Shown: positions 1 to 9,006, numbered from the stretch's first letter. The stretch: DNA of 64,000 nucleotides from Hymenobacter sp. YIM 151858-1 (GCF_025979705.1 NZ_CP110136.1:744001-808000), one strand, 5' to 3'. A program made the numbers and translations. The notes: generated from the sequence alone by a model not told the origin.

Positions 1-300
1 GCGCAGCATGGCCCTAGGTGCCGCTTGGGCGGCGCCACCGCAAGGGCCACCTGTTTTAGCCGGCCAGGGCAAGCAGTTCGCTACCGCCTTATCGTGCCCA
101 AGTACGCTGCCCGATTGTTTTGGGGCGGCTGAGGTGCGGCCACTTACCCAGATAGTTGTGGGTTATTTTGTTTTATAAGTCCCTAAGAGAATGTATATTG
201 ATAGACCCTGCCCACGCTCTGTGCGGACTGTGTTGCCGTAGCTCAGGCATAGGGCGTGCCGGCAGGCTTATGGTTTCGGAAGAATAATCAGCCTGATCTT
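1..300. other. Left edge, no confident gene
   Basis: No gene can be called with confidence. The + strand frame beginning at base 2 is open from the window edge to a TAA at 176-178 and contains an in-frame CTA-GGT Leu-Gly pair like those seen in real genes here, so it could be the tail of a gene starting to the left. The frame beginning at base 1 is also open to about 131, so openness alone is not evidence. The rest is non-coding leader before the gene at 301. Confidence 0.3.
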
Positions 301-1032
301 ATGCTCCGATTCCGCCTTACCGCCGGCTACGCGGTAGCACTGCTGGCCCTCATGTTCCTCACGCAAGAGGTGCGCATGAGCCTGCGTATGCTGCTGCTGC
401 GCGCCACGTGTGGCTGCTGGGGCAACCGCACCTTCAGCGACTGGGAAAGCTGCACCACCTGCGCCGCCACCGAGGCCGGGCAGCTGGGCGGGCAGGCCCT
501 AGGTGCCGGTTTGCCCTACCTGCAAATGTGGCTGGGCTACCTGCTGCTCGACGAATCGAACCAGGCCCGCACCCGCGCTTTTGGCCTGGCCCTGGTGTTT
601 GCCGGCTTGCCGTTGGCGCGGCTCACCTCGGCCACCCTCGCCGCCGGGCCCGAAACCTACGTGCTCCGCCAGCTTATGGGCGAGTGGGGGGCCAGCTGGC
701 TGGCTACCATTTTGCTGGTGCTGCTGCTGGTGGTGCCGCCCGCCATTAGGGCCCACGATGCCTTGGTGCACCCTAGGCGCGGCGTGGTGTTTCTGGGCAT
801 GCTGGTGGTGCCGCTGGTGGCCAACGCCGTGGTGGTGGCAGGGGTGCTGAACCCGCTGCTGCGCGTGGGCGTGCTGGCTAGCTACGGTCCGCTGCATGTA
901 CCCTGGCTGGCGTTGCTGTGGCTGGGCGTACTGGCAGCGGTGCTGGTGGCCTCGTGCCGCTGCCTCAGCCTGGGCGAAGAGGCAGGGCGCTTTTCGGTGT
1001 TTCGGCACCAGCGCACCTCCGGCTTGGCATAA
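301..1032 (+). CDS. Unknown multi-pass membrane protein
   Basis: A 243-residue protein I do not recognise. It opens with a hydrophobic segment, then has a polar stretch with a cysteine cluster (CGCW and CTTC, about residues 36-58), followed by about five further hydrophobic segments, so it is probably an integral inner-membrane protein with the Cys-rich part in a loop. I chose ATG 301 over an in-frame GTG at 256 because the membrane segment begins directly after it. It stands alone and is closed by a palindromic terminator shared with the convergent transketolase gene. The cysteine pairs could form disulfides or bind metal; that is a guess. Confidence 0.6.
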   Translation: MLRFRLTAGYAVALLALMFLTQEVRMSLRMLLLRATCGCWGNRTFSDWESCTTCAATEAGQLGGQALGAGLPYLQMWLGYLLLDESNQARTRAFGLALVFAGLPLARLTSATLAAGPETYVLRQLMGEWGASWLATILLVLLLVVPPAIRAHDALVHPRRGVVFLGMLVVPLVANAVVVAGVLNPLLRVGVLASYGPLHVPWLALLWLGVLAAVLVASCRCLSLGEEAGRFSVFRHQRTSGLA

Positions 1033-1066
1033 CCGGATTATTGGAAACCCCGGCGGCTCTGAATGC

Positions 1067-1099
1067 AAACGCCCCGGCCACCTAGGTGGCCGGGACGTT
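1067..1099. terminator. Bidirectional palindromic terminator with CCTAGG apex
   Basis: A 22-base perfect palindrome (1073-1094) with CCTAGG at its exact centre, extended by AAACG/CGTTT arms that supply a T-run on either strand. It lies between two convergent genes, so it probably ends transcription from both sides. Confidence 0.7.
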
Positions 1100-1126
1100 T
1101 CGCGCGACGGGGGCTTCGGCAGCAGG

Positions 1127-2083
1127 TTACTTCCGGCGGCTCATTACCTTCTCAACGGCCGCCACAATGGCTTGCTCGTTCAGGCCGTACTTCTCCATCA
1201 GCTGATCGGGCGTGCCCGATTCGCCGAACGAGTCGTTTACGGCTACCATTTCGAGGGGCAGGGGCTCCTCGCGGGCCAGCAGCTGGGCAATGCTGTCGCC
1301 CAGGCCGCCGTGCATTTGGTGCTCTTCGGCTGTTACCACGCAGCGGGTTTTGCGCACCGACTGCAGCACGGCTTCCTCATCAAGCGGCTTGATGGTGTGA
1401 ATGTTGATGATTTCGGCGTTGATGCCCTTCTCGGCTAGCAGGTGGCCGGCCAGGATAGCCTTCCATACCAAGTGGCCCGTAGCGAAAATGCTCACGTCGG
1501 TGCCTTCGTTCAGCATCAGGGCTTTGCCGATTTCGAACTTCTGGTCGGCGGGCGTAAAGTTGGGCACCACCGGGCGGCCAAAGCGCAGGTACACCGGGCC
1601 TTCGTAGTCGGCAATGGCCAGGGTGGCGGCTTTGGTTTGGTTGTAGTCGCAAGGGTTGATGACCGTCATGCCGGGCAGCATTTTCATCATGCCTACGTCT
1701 TCCAGAATCTGGTGCGTAGCGCCGTCTTCACCTAGGGTAAGGCCCGCGTGCGATGCGCAGATCTTCACGTTCTTGCCCGAGTAAGCAATGCTCTGGCGAA
1801 TCTGGTCGTATACGCGGCCCGTGCTGAAGTTGGCGAAGGTGCCCGTGAACGGAATTTTGCCACCGATGGTGAGGCCGGCCGCCAGGCCCATCATGTTGGC
1901 CTCGGCAATACCTACCTGGAAGAAGCGCTCCGGAAAGTCCTTCACAAAGGCATCCATTTTAAGGGAGCCAATCAGGTCGGCGCACAGGGCTACCACGTTG
2001 GGATTGGTTTGGCCAAGCTCGTGCAGGCCGGCGCCAAAGCCGGAGCGGGTGTCTTTCTTCTCGGTGTACGGGAAATCTTTCAT
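1127..2083 (-). CDS. Transketolase, C-terminal half
   Basis: A 318-residue protein matching the pyrimidine-binding and C-terminal domains of transketolase, as found where the enzyme is split into two chains. With the N-terminal chain it moves two-carbon ketol units between sugar phosphates in the non-oxidative pentose phosphate pathway, in the cytoplasm. The AEAN motif near residues 60-63 carries the glutamate expected to activate the thiamine diphosphate aminopyrimidine ring. The partner is at 4056-4940 on the same strand, separated by a VWA gene and a repeat-filled gap, so the two halves are not directly cotranscribed as a tight pair. Confidence 0.92.
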   Translation of the reverse strand: MKDFPYTEKKDTRSGFGAGLHELGQTNPNVVALCADLIGSLKMDAFVKDFPERFFQVGIAEANMMGLAAGLTIGGKIPFTGTFANFSTGRVYDQIRQSIAYSGKNVKICASHAGLTLGEDGATHQILEDVGMMKMLPGMTVINPCDYNQTKAATLAIADYEGPVYLRFGRPVVPNFTPADQKFEIGKALMLNEGTDVSIFATGHLVWKAILAGHLLAEKGINAEIINIHTIKPLDEEAVLQSVRKTRCVVTAEEHQMHGGLGDSIAQLLAREEPLPLEMVAVNDSFGESGTPDQLMEKYGLNEQAIVAAVEKVMSRRK

Positions 2084-2123
2084 GTATGAGGTTGGGAGAG
2101 GGTTTCTAAAAAAGGAAGAACAA

Positions 2124-2490
2124 ACTCCCCTCCTCAGCTGAGGAGGGGTGCCCGAAGGGCGGGGTGGTTGACAATCGTTGAACAGTGGGTTGTTGAACGA
2201 TTATCCTAGGCTGATTACCTAGGGCGTCATGCTGAGCTCCGCCGAAGCATCTCTACCGCTTCGTTGGGCTCGGCAGGTTCGTCATTCCGAGCGAAGTCGA
2301 GGAATCGCGCGTGCGGATATCAGAGAGGAATTATACTATCTGGCGAAGCGGTAGAGATGCTTCGGCGGAGCTCAGCATGACGTTCTTTCATCAAACGAAC
2401 GGAGGGGTTGAGGTTAGTATCTGACGCGGGGGCAACCACCCCAGCCGCAGCCTTTGGCGGCTGCGTCTCCTCCTCATCTGAGGAGGGGAG
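2124..2490. repeat. Nested inverted repeats (two intergenic repeat families)
   Basis: A gene-free stretch built as a palindrome inside a palindrome. The inner arms, 2225-2263 and 2344-2382, are perfect 39-base reverse complements that begin or end with gtcatgctgagc. Between them is a diverged related word (cgtcattccgag, about 2281). The outer elements, 2124-2172 and 2433-2489, are inverted copies of another element containing ctcccctcctcag and ggggtggttg. Related inner-type words occur at 32976-33067 and 41674-41855; related cccctctc/gagaggg words occur at about 41729 and 47663. This looks like a REP/MITE-type insertion into a pre-existing element, and the transcript could fold into a long hairpin. 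A short minus-strand frame at 2320-2517 lies inside the repeat and is not credible as a gene. Confidence 0.85.
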
Positions 2491-2513
2491 TTCGTGCACG
2501 TCAACTCCGTTCA

Positions 2514-3920
2514 TCACTTGCCAAAAATGCTGACCGAAGTGGTTTGCCCACTGCGGATGGTGAAGGTGCGCACGTCGGTGAACTTGCTGCCGGTGGCGGT
2601 GCTGGTCCGGAACACCAGGCGGTAGTTGCCGGGCTGCATCGTCAGGTTGATTTTGCTGCTGGCATTATCGCCCAGGGTGTACACCCAGGTTTGGGTGTCG
2701 TCCTGGTTCAAGCGGTAAATGCTGCCGTAGCCTTTCAAATCCGACAGGATGTTGAGGGCGCCGGGGGCATCGTACGTCACCACGGTTTCCTTGCCTTGCT
2801 TGATGCTCACGCGCCGGGTTTGCCTGGGCAGGGTCAGGATTTCCACCTCGTAATTGCCCGCCAGCAGCTTTTGCTTGCTGCCGAAGGGCCGCGACACCAA
2901 CGTGGCCGGGTTGCCCTGCTGCCGCACCACCGCGTGCATGGTGCCGTAGGGGTTGGGCGTAAGCTGCGGGTTTTGCAGGTTCAGGGTTCCTTGCGGCGTC
3001 TTGAAGCTCAGTACATTGGCCTTGCCCGGCTTAATGGGCAAGTTGGCCTGCCGCACCGGCGGCACCGTGTTGATTACTAGGTCGTACGACTGCAGCGGAT
3101 CAACGTCGAGCACATCGGGCTGGCCTTTGGCGTCGCGCCAGTGCACGTAGTTGTACTCGGGCGTTTCGGTGAGGCTGTTCAGGAAAGTCAGGTTCACGTT
3201 CGACTCCACGGGCCGGCCGTTCTCGTCCGTCAGGTTTACCGCCACCGTGGTTTTGGCCAGGGTCTGGGCAATTACGTCGTTGAGGATGGTCCGGAAAGTC
3301 TTCACGTCGGCCGCATTGTAGTACTGACCCAGGCACTCCAGCTGCTTGCCGAAGTCGCGCTCGGCCCCGATGCCAATTACAAACGGCTTGAGGAAGATGC
3401 GCTTGCGCTGCAACGCCAACGAGGTAGCGCACGGGTCGCCGTTGCACGACTCCAGCCCGTCGGTAATCAAGATGAGCACGTTGCGCGAGGTTTTCTCCGA
3501 CGGAAAATCCGAGGCCGACTGCAGCAGCGAGTACGTGATGGGCGTGTTGCCCTGCGGCTTCAGCTCCTGCAGCTTTTGCTTGATGGCGGCCGCATTTTTG
3601 CGCGCAAAGGGTACTTCCAGCCGCGAGTCTTCGCAGTTGTTTTCGTCTTTGTCGTGCAGGTGGCCGTAGGCGCGCAAACCCAGCTCCAGGTTGGGGTAAG
3701 CATTGAGCGAATCGGCCATGCGGGCCAGCAAGCGTTTGGCTACGTTCCAGCGCGGCTCGCCCTCCCACGGCGCCAGCATCGAGCCCGAAGCATCGAGCAC
3801 GAACAGAATGCGCGTGGTTTTGGGCTGGCTTTGCGGCCCAGCTTGCTGGGCGCGCAAAGGCCGGCCGGCCAGCAAGCCGGCAATAACCAAAAGCCAGAGG
3901 ATGAGCGGGCGGAGTAACAT
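2514..3920 (-). CDS. Secreted von Willebrand factor A domain protein
   Basis: A 468-residue protein with an N-terminal signal peptide ending near LRAQQ. The VWA domain follows, with an intact metal-binding DASGS motif near residues 43-47 and a later TDG motif, so it can probably bind a divalent cation and a protein partner. Four cysteines lie inside the VWA part (ENNCED, SCNGDPC, ECLG) and may form disulfides in the periplasm. The C-terminal half (about 230-468) is beta-rich and looks like carboxypeptidase-regulatory or Ig-like modules. The function is unknown. It sits between the two transketolase halves, which is odd because its periplasmic location does not suggest a shared pathway. Confidence 0.85.
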   Translation of the reverse strand: MLLRPLILWLLVIAGLLAGRPLRAQQAGPQSQPKTTRILFVLDASGSMLAPWEGEPRWNVAKRLLARMADSLNAYPNLELGLRAYGHLHDKDENNCEDSRLEVPFARKNAAAIKQKLQELKPQGNTPITYSLLQSASDFPSEKTSRNVLILITDGLESCNGDPCATSLALQRKRIFLKPFVIGIGAERDFGKQLECLGQYYNAADVKTFRTILNDVIAQTLAKTTVAVNLTDENGRPVESNVNLTFLNSLTETPEYNYVHWRDAKGQPDVLDVDPLQSYDLVINTVPPVRQANLPIKPGKANVLSFKTPQGTLNLQNPQLTPNPYGTMHAVVRQQGNPATLVSRPFGSKQKLLAGNYEVEILTLPRQTRRVSIKQGKETVVTYDAPGALNILSDLKGYGSIYRLNQDDTQTWVYTLGDNASSKINLTMQPGNYRLVFRTSTATGSKFTDVRTFTIRSGQTTSVSIFGK

Positions 3921-4055
3921 GCGGTGGAGGCCTGGGCTGCCCCTCCAAAATACAGGGTAGGAGCAGCTTAACCTAGCATTGACGAGCGCAGAAAGCAGTA
4001 CCGCAGGCTAACGCCAAACGTGCGGCAATCGTCTGTGCCGAGGCAGTTCAGGGGC

Positions 4056-4940
4056 TTAGTAGTCGGAGTTCTGCTCAACCTCGAGCTGCTGCAGGGCCTT
4101 CTCCAGCTGCTCGTCGTTGGGGGCCACGCCGTGCCATTTGTGCGAGCCCATCATGTAATCGACGCCGAAGCCCATTTGGGTATCCATCAGCAGCATTACG
4201 GGCTTGCCCTGGCCAAGCAGCGACTGGGCTTCTTCCAGCGCGGGCAGCAGCGTTTCGAACTGGTTGCCGTCGGCTTCAATTACCTGCCAGCCGAAGGCTT
4301 CGAACTTGGCGCGCAAATCGCCCAGGCCGCCCACTTTGTCGGTGGGGCCGTCGATCTGCTGGCCGTTGCGGTCGACTACGGCAATCAGGTTATCCACCTT
4401 GTGGTGCGGGGCGTACATGGCGGCTTCCCAAATCTGGCCTTCTTCCAGCTCGCCGTCGCCCATCAGCACGTACACGGTGCGGTCGTCGTTGTTCAGCTTT
4501 TTGGCTTGCGCCGCGCCAACGGCCACGCTCAGGCCCTGGCCCAACGAGCCCGAAGCCACGCGTACGCCGGGCAGGTGCTCGTGCGTGGTGGGGTGGCCCT
4601 GCAGGCGCGAATCGAGCTTGCGGAAAGTAGCCAGCTCGCTTACCGGGAAGTAGCCCGAGCGGGCCAGCACCGAGTAAAACACCGGCGAAATGTGGCCGTT
4701 GGAGAGGAAGAACAGGTCCTGGCCCACGCCGTTCATATCGAAGGGCTCGGGTGTGTGCTTCATGAACTTGAAGTACAAGGCCACCAGCAAATCGGTGCAG
4801 CCCAGCGAGCCGCCGGGGTGGCCCGAGTTTACGGCGTGCACCATGCGCACGATGTCGCGGCGCACTTGCGCGGCAATTTGCTTGAGCTCGGTGATGGAGC
4901 GGGTCGCCGTGGCTGCGGCGGGAGAAGAAGAAGCTGACAT
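4056..4940 (-). CDS. Transketolase, N-terminal half
   Basis: A 294-residue protein equal to the thiamine-diphosphate (PP) domain of transketolase. HPGG is at residues 41-44, and the thiamine diphosphate/Mg motif starts with GDG at 161-163 and ends in the DRN around residue 190. It forms the active enzyme with the C-terminal chain at 1127-2083. The start at 4940 is preferred over an upstream extension because the preceding 20 codons are low-complexity and carry no family sequence. Splitting into two genes is normal in several bacterial groups and is not a frameshift, since the halves are 1.9 kb apart and complete. Confidence 0.92.
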   Translation of the reverse strand: MSASSSPAAATATRSITELKQIAAQVRRDIVRMVHAVNSGHPGGSLGCTDLLVALYFKFMKHTPEPFDMNGVGQDLFFLSNGHISPVFYSVLARSGYFPVSELATFRKLDSRLQGHPTTHEHLPGVRVASGSLGQGLSVAVGAAQAKKLNNDDRTVYVLMGDGELEEGQIWEAAMYAPHHKVDNLIAVVDRNGQQIDGPTDKVGGLGDLRAKFEAFGWQVIEADGNQFETLLPALEEAQSLLGQGKPVMLLMDTQMGFGVDYMMGSHKWHGVAPNDEQLEKALQQLEVEQNSDY

Positions 4941-5126
4941 ATGGGGTAAGTGAGGGGGTTCGGGAGAATAAGCCAACAACAGCGCCGCCTTATGCGGCAA
5001 ATCGTTGGCGAAGGTTACGGGCCAGGTTCAGGCAATAGCGCCTAGGTGCCAGCAAAAATCGGCAGTGGGCAGCACCTCGCCAAAACCAAACCGGCGGGCC
5101 TACAAGAGGTCCGCCGGCGGCTGAAA

Positions 5127-5579
5127 TTACTTGAGCAATTGAGCAGCGTGGTTCTTGGTGTCGGGTCGGCGGATGATACGCTCCACGCGGCCGTCGGCAT
5201 CGATCAGGAAAGTGGTACGCACCACGCCCCAATAGGTGCGGCCGTAGTTTTTCTTTTCCTGCCACACGCCGTAGGCCTGGGCCAGCTGCTTGTCGGGGTC
5301 GGCGAGCAACTGAAAGGGCAGCTCGTATTTCTGAGCAAACCGCTGGTGCGACTCCCCGGTATCGGGGCTGACGCCGAGTACGGTAATGCCGGCGGCTTTC
5401 AGCTCGGTTTCGCCGTCGCGCAGCGAGCAGGCCTGGGCCGTACAGCCGGGGGTGTCGTCTTTGGGGTAGAAGTACAGGGCCACGCGCTGGCCGCGCAAAT
5501 CGGAAAGGCGCACGGTTTGGCCGTGCTGGTCTTGCGACGCGAAATCGGGGGCTTGGTCGCCGGGGTTCAGCGTAATCAT
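5127..5579 (-). CDS. bcp: Thioredoxin-dependent peroxiredoxin (BCP/PrxQ)
   Basis: A 150-residue peroxiredoxin that reduces hydrogen peroxide and organic hydroperoxides using thioredoxin. The peroxidatic motif TPGCTAQAC gives Cys46 as the attacking residue and Cys51 as the resolving one, the spacing seen in E. coli BCP. The length is normal for the family and no signal peptide is present, so it is cytoplasmic. It follows the lipocalin gene on the same strand by 73 bases and may share its transcript. Confidence 0.93.
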   Translation of the reverse strand: MITLNPGDQAPDFASQDQHGQTVRLSDLRGQRVALYFYPKDDTPGCTAQACSLRDGETELKAAGITVLGVSPDTGESHQRFAQKYELPFQLLADPDKQLAQAYGVWQEKKNYGRTYWGVVRTTFLIDADGRVERIIRRPDTKNHAAQLLK

Positions 5580-5652
5580 CGGGGCAAAGGTAAAAGCCTT
5601 GGCCAGATGTAGCGCCTCCCTAGGTGCCCGGGTGCCCCGGAGCCGGCAGCAC

Positions 5653-6222
5653 CTAGGGCTGCTCGGCCTCTAGCTGCTCGGTGTAAATGAGTTTCTCGAC
5701 CGGATAGCCTTTTTGCCGGGCTACCTCCACGAGGTTGTGCAGGGTAGGCAGCGAAAGGTGTGGCCTGCGGGCGAGTATCCAGAGGGCTTTGCGGTTGGGC
5801 GTGCCTACCAGGGCAAACTGGTACTCGGGGTCGAGCGTCAGAATCCAGTAGTCGCCCTCGAACGGCCACTGAAACTGCACCTTCAGCTTGGCGTTGGTTT
5901 CGGTATCAACCACGCGGGCCACGCCGTGCACGGCCTCAGCAGGCCCGTACACCGAGTTTTTGCGGCAGGTATTCTTCACCTCAATGCGGCCATCGGCCAT
6001 GGGGTGGTACTCGGCCGTTACGTTGGTGCAGCGGCGCTCGAAGCGCTGCGGCAGGCGCGCTATTTCGTACCACAAACCGGCGTAGCGGTGCAAATCGACG
6101 TGCGGAACGGTAATCAGCTCGGGGCGTTTGCGGCGCGTAAGGGCGTACACGGCCGCACCGGCTGCCACGGTGGCCGCGGCGGCCGTGAGCAGGCCAGGCT
6201 TACGGATGTTGGGAGTAGGCAT
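5653..6222 (-). CDS. blc: Bacterial lipocalin (Blc family)
   Basis: A 189-residue lipocalin. An N-terminal hydrophobic segment (about 10-28) followed by RRKR looks like an uncleaved anchor or weak signal, then comes the lipocalin barrel with the GLWYEIAR signature around residues 49-56 and the family's C-terminal WILARRP motif. Known members bind fatty acids or lysophospholipids at the outer membrane. No lipobox cysteine is present near the N-terminus, unlike E. coli Blc, so it is probably tethered by a helix. The stop codon TAG lies inside a CCTAGG hexamer (5652-5657). Confidence 0.88.
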   Translation of the reverse strand: MPTPNIRKPGLLTAAAATVAAGAAVYALTRRKRPELITVPHVDLHRYAGLWYEIARLPQRFERRCTNVTAEYHPMADGRIEVKNTCRKNSVYGPAEAVHGVARVVDTETNAKLKVQFQWPFEGDYWILTLDPEYQFALVGTPNRKALWILARRPHLSLPTLHNLVEVARQKGYPVEKLIYTEQLEAEQP

Positions 6223-6338
6223 ATGGTTGGGGTGTGGTTTGGGGCGCTGGGTGCCAGCCCTAGGTACGTTGGGGCGACATTTACGTTAGGCCTGCCGCGC
6301 ACCCCGTGCTGCAACCCTGCCCGAATGGGGGCACAAGA

Positions 6339-6366
6339 AAAAAGCGGAGCCTGGGCTCCGCTTTTT
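6339..6366. terminator. Rho-independent terminator
   Basis: Thirteen-base arms AAAAAGCGGAGCC / GGCTCCGCTTTTT with a two-base loop. It lies just past the end of the minus-strand M23 peptidase gene, with T-runs available for either direction. Confidence 0.85.
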
Positions 6367-6371
6367 ATGCT

Positions 6372-8360
6372 TTACAGCTGAAATGTGAGGGTCTTTTCGT
6401 TGCCGGCCTGGTCGGTGATGTGCAGGCGGGCGGCCCCGCGCAGCGGCGGCCCGAGGGTGTCTTCGCGCTCGGTAAACAGCGTGGCGTTTTTGTGCTCGAA
6501 GCGAAGGCGTTTAAACTGCCCGTTGATTTCGAGGCGGTAGCTGGCCAGGCCCGACAGGTCGTCGCCTACTTTAAATACCAGCCCACCGTAGCCTTTGCTC
6601 ACCAGCCTGGCCGAAGGTGCCGTGGTATCGGCCAGGATGCGGTACTGACCCAGGATTTTGGTGGTGAAGGAAACGGCCTCGCCGTCCCACTTACCACCCT
6701 GGTAAATGCGCCCGTTGCCGCGAATCAGGTACACCGCCGAGCGGCGCTTGTCGGCCACGGGTACCTCAGGCTTCAGGGTGACGCGAATAGGCGCCAGCAG
6801 CGGCGTACGCGGGTTTTGTACCGTCCAGAGGCCGTTTTTGTAGCTGGTTTGCAGGTACAGCGTATCGAACAGGGTGTTGGGGCTGAACGCAATATTCAGG
6901 TGCTGATTCGAGAACAGCTGCTCGGTTTGGGCCGGTATGGCCGCCACCCGGTCGAAGCGTTGGGCCAGCCGGATACCGGGGAAGCGCAGGGAATCGGGCA
7001 GGCCAGCGCGCAAGTCGTAGAGGTACACCGAGCGGCTTTGGTCGGTGTAGCTGGGCTTCAGCTGCAGTTGGCGGTTGCCGCGCAGCAGCGTCAGGTTGGG
7101 CGCCTGGCGGGCGGTATCGTCGGCGGTTACGCGCAAAATGTTGCGCAGCACATCGTAGCGCAGGGCGGGCTTGCGCACCGCGGCCGAGCGCGTTTGCCAG
7201 TAATCGGAGGCCACGCCGCGCAGCACCATGCGCAGCGGTGTGGTGTTGCCGTACGAGTCGGACAAGCGCATTTCTATGGTGTACACCTTGCCGGGCTCGG
7301 TACGCAGGCGGCCTTTGCTGGGGCCGGTTTCGTAAATGGGCAGGGTGTTGCCTTCGTCAACCCACAGCTTTTCCATCGTCCTACGAGTGGTCATCATGTA
7401 CTCGTAGTCGGTGTGGTGGTTTACCTGCCGGGTTTCGTCGGGGAAGCCCACGCCGTTGATGGCGTGCGTGTAGTGCGGCGCGCCGTTCACGCGTACCTCC
7501 ACCCGCTGCAGGCCGTTTTTGTTCCAGGCGTTGTCGAACCGGTCGAAGCCCTGCAGCAGCAAGCCCACCGTGCCCGCCACCGGAATGGTATCGGCTACGG
7601 CAAAGCCCGCGGTGTTGGTGCCGGTGGGGGCAAACAGGCGCTTCTCGAAGCGGCCCTGCACGCGGCCATCGATGCTCAGCGGCTCCACGGCCGTCATCAC
7701 GGCGGTGGGCGGTATGTGGTCCTGAATTTCGGCAAAGCCGCCCCACTGCAGCGGGTTCAGCTGGGTGTCTTTGGCGTCGCGTACTTCCCAGTGCAGGTGC
7801 GGGCCCGCCGAGCCGCCGGTGTTGCCCGAAAGGGCCACCACGTCGCCGCGCTTCACCGCAAACTCGCCGGGCCGGAAGAACAGCTCCAGCTCGTAGGTCT
7901 GCTTTTCGTACTGGCGCTTCAGCAGCTCCTGGGCCACCGGGCCTTTAAACTGGTTGAGGTGGCCGTACACCGTAACCAACCCGTTGGGGTGGGTGATATA
8001 GAGCACGTTGCCGTAGCCAAACGACGACTGCTTGAGGCGCGAGATGTAGCCGTCGGCGGAGGCGTACACGGGCAGGCCCACCACGCCGTCGGTTTTAATG
8101 TCGAGCCCGCCGTGGAAGTGGTTGGGGCGCAGCTCGCCCATGCTGGCCGCCAGCAGGTTGGGCTTGCCGGGCTTGATGGGGAACAGGAAATAATCCCTAG
8201 GTACCGAAACGCTGTCGGGCGGGGCGGGGGCGGGTTTGGCGGCCGCCGGCTTGTCGCCTTTGTTGGTATCGGTGGTGCAGGCCGAGGGGGCCGCCGAGGC
8301 AAGCAACAGCATAGCTGGGCCAGCCAGCAGCCAGGTAGAGAGCAGGCTATTCTTCAGCAC
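6372..8360 (-). CDS. M23-family peptidase (LytM/NlpD-like), exported
   Basis: About 662 residues. An N-terminal hydrophobic signal ends near a cysteine (PSAC) that could be lipidated, though it is a poor lipobox. The M23 zinc peptidase domain occupies roughly residues 60-230: HFHGGLD holds the first His and Asp ligands, and HLHWEVR supplies the catalytic HxH. Such enzymes cut peptide cross-links in peptidoglycan or act as degenerate activators of amidases; here the ligands are intact. The remaining 430 residues are beta-rich with no motif I recognise. The start is uncertain: GTG at 8360 is chosen, and TTG codons at 8366 and 8369 are also possible. Confidence 0.85.
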   Translation of the reverse strand: MLKNSLLSTWLLAGPAMLLLASAAPSACTTDTNKGDKPAAAKPAPAPPDSVSVPRDYFLFPIKPGKPNLLAASMGELRPNHFHGGLDIKTDGVVGLPVYASADGYISRLKQSSFGYGNVLYITHPNGLVTVYGHLNQFKGPVAQELLKRQYEKQTYELELFFRPGEFAVKRGDVVALSGNTGGSAGPHLHWEVRDAKDTQLNPLQWGGFAEIQDHIPPTAVMTAVEPLSIDGRVQGRFEKRLFAPTGTNTAGFAVADTIPVAGTVGLLLQGFDRFDNAWNKNGLQRVEVRVNGAPHYTHAINGVGFPDETRQVNHHTDYEYMMTTRRTMEKLWVDEGNTLPIYETGPSKGRLRTEPGKVYTIEMRLSDSYGNTTPLRMVLRGVASDYWQTRSAAVRKPALRYDVLRNILRVTADDTARQAPNLTLLRGNRQLQLKPSYTDQSRSVYLYDLRAGLPDSLRFPGIRLAQRFDRVAAIPAQTEQLFSNQHLNIAFSPNTLFDTLYLQTSYKNGLWTVQNPRTPLLAPIRVTLKPEVPVADKRRSAVYLIRGNGRIYQGGKWDGEAVSFTTKILGQYRILADTTAPSARLVSKGYGGLVFKVGDDLSGLASYRLEINGQFKRLRFEHKNATLFTEREDTLGPPLRGAARLHITDQAGNEKTLTFQL

Positions 8361-8391
8361 AATCAACAATCAACGTTCAACCAACTACTCC

Positions 8392-9006
8392 TTATTTCAC
8401 GGCTACGTCGAGCAGCTTTTCGTCTTCGAGGTAGCCCGTGAGCTGGTCGCCCACTTTAATGGGCCCGACGCCGCTGGGCGTGCCGGTAAAAATCAGGTCG
8501 CCCATTTTCAGGGTGATGAACCGCGACACGTAGCTGATGATTTTGTTGAAATCGTGCAGCATCAGGCCGGAGTTGCCTTGCTGGCGCACCTCGCCGTTTA
8601 CCTCCAGCCGGAAGTTGATGTTGCCTAGGTCGGCAAACTCCGAAACGGGCTTGAAGGTGGTGCTGAGCGGGGCCGAGCCGTCGAAACCCTTGGCCAAATC
8701 CCAGGGCAGGCCTTTGCTTTTGGCTTTGCTTTGCAGGTCGCGGGCCGTCAGGTCGAGGCCCAGGCCAACGGCATCGTAGTAGGTGTGGGCAAACTGCTCC
8801 TCGATGTGGCGGCCGTTTTTGCACACGCGCAGCACCAGCTCAATCTCGTGGTGAATGTCCTGCGTGAACTCGGGGTAGAAAAACGGCATGCCGCGCTGCA
8901 GCAGGGCCGTATCGGGCTTCAGGAAGATGACGGGCTCGTCGGGTACTTCGTTATTCAGCTCAGCAATATGTTCGGCGTAGTTACGGCCGATGCAGAGAAT
9001 CTTCAT
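8392..9006 (-). CDS. Fumarylacetoacetate hydrolase family protein
   Basis: A 204-residue protein of the FAH family, close in size to acylpyruvase YcgM/FAHD1. The metal-binding HHEIELVL segment and the GTPSGVGPI motif near the C-terminus are intact, so it probably hydrolyses acylpyruvates or decarboxylates oxaloacetate-like substrates in the cytoplasm. The chosen ATG gives the usual MKILCIGRNY start; the open frame upstream to about 9171 is not family-like. It ends 31 bases before the M23 gene on the same strand. The exact substrate cannot be read from sequence. Confidence 0.9.
   Translation of the reverse strand: MKILCIGRNYAEHIAELNNEVPDEPVIFLKPDTALLQRGMPFFYPEFTQDIHHEIELVLRVCKNGRHIEEQFAHTYYDAVGLGLDLTARDLQSKAKSKGLPWDLAKGFDGSAPLSTTFKPVSEFADLGNINFRLEVNGEVRQQGNSGLMLHDFNKIISYVSRFITLKMGDLIFTGTPSGVGPIKVGDQLTGYLEDEKLLDVAVK

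Noticed and set aside
2320-2517. Small minus-strand frame before the VWA gene
   Set aside because: It lies inside the nested repeats and its sequence comes from repeat words.
1127-4940. Transketolase broken by mutation
   Set aside because: Both halves have complete domains, own starts and stops and lie 1.9 kb apart, as in natural split enzymes.
6306-8441. Long open frame antisense to the M23 peptidase gene
   Set aside because: It mirrors the codon pattern of the real gene, with Gln/Ala/His/Val-rich translation and no family motif. Such shadows are frequent in GC-rich DNA.
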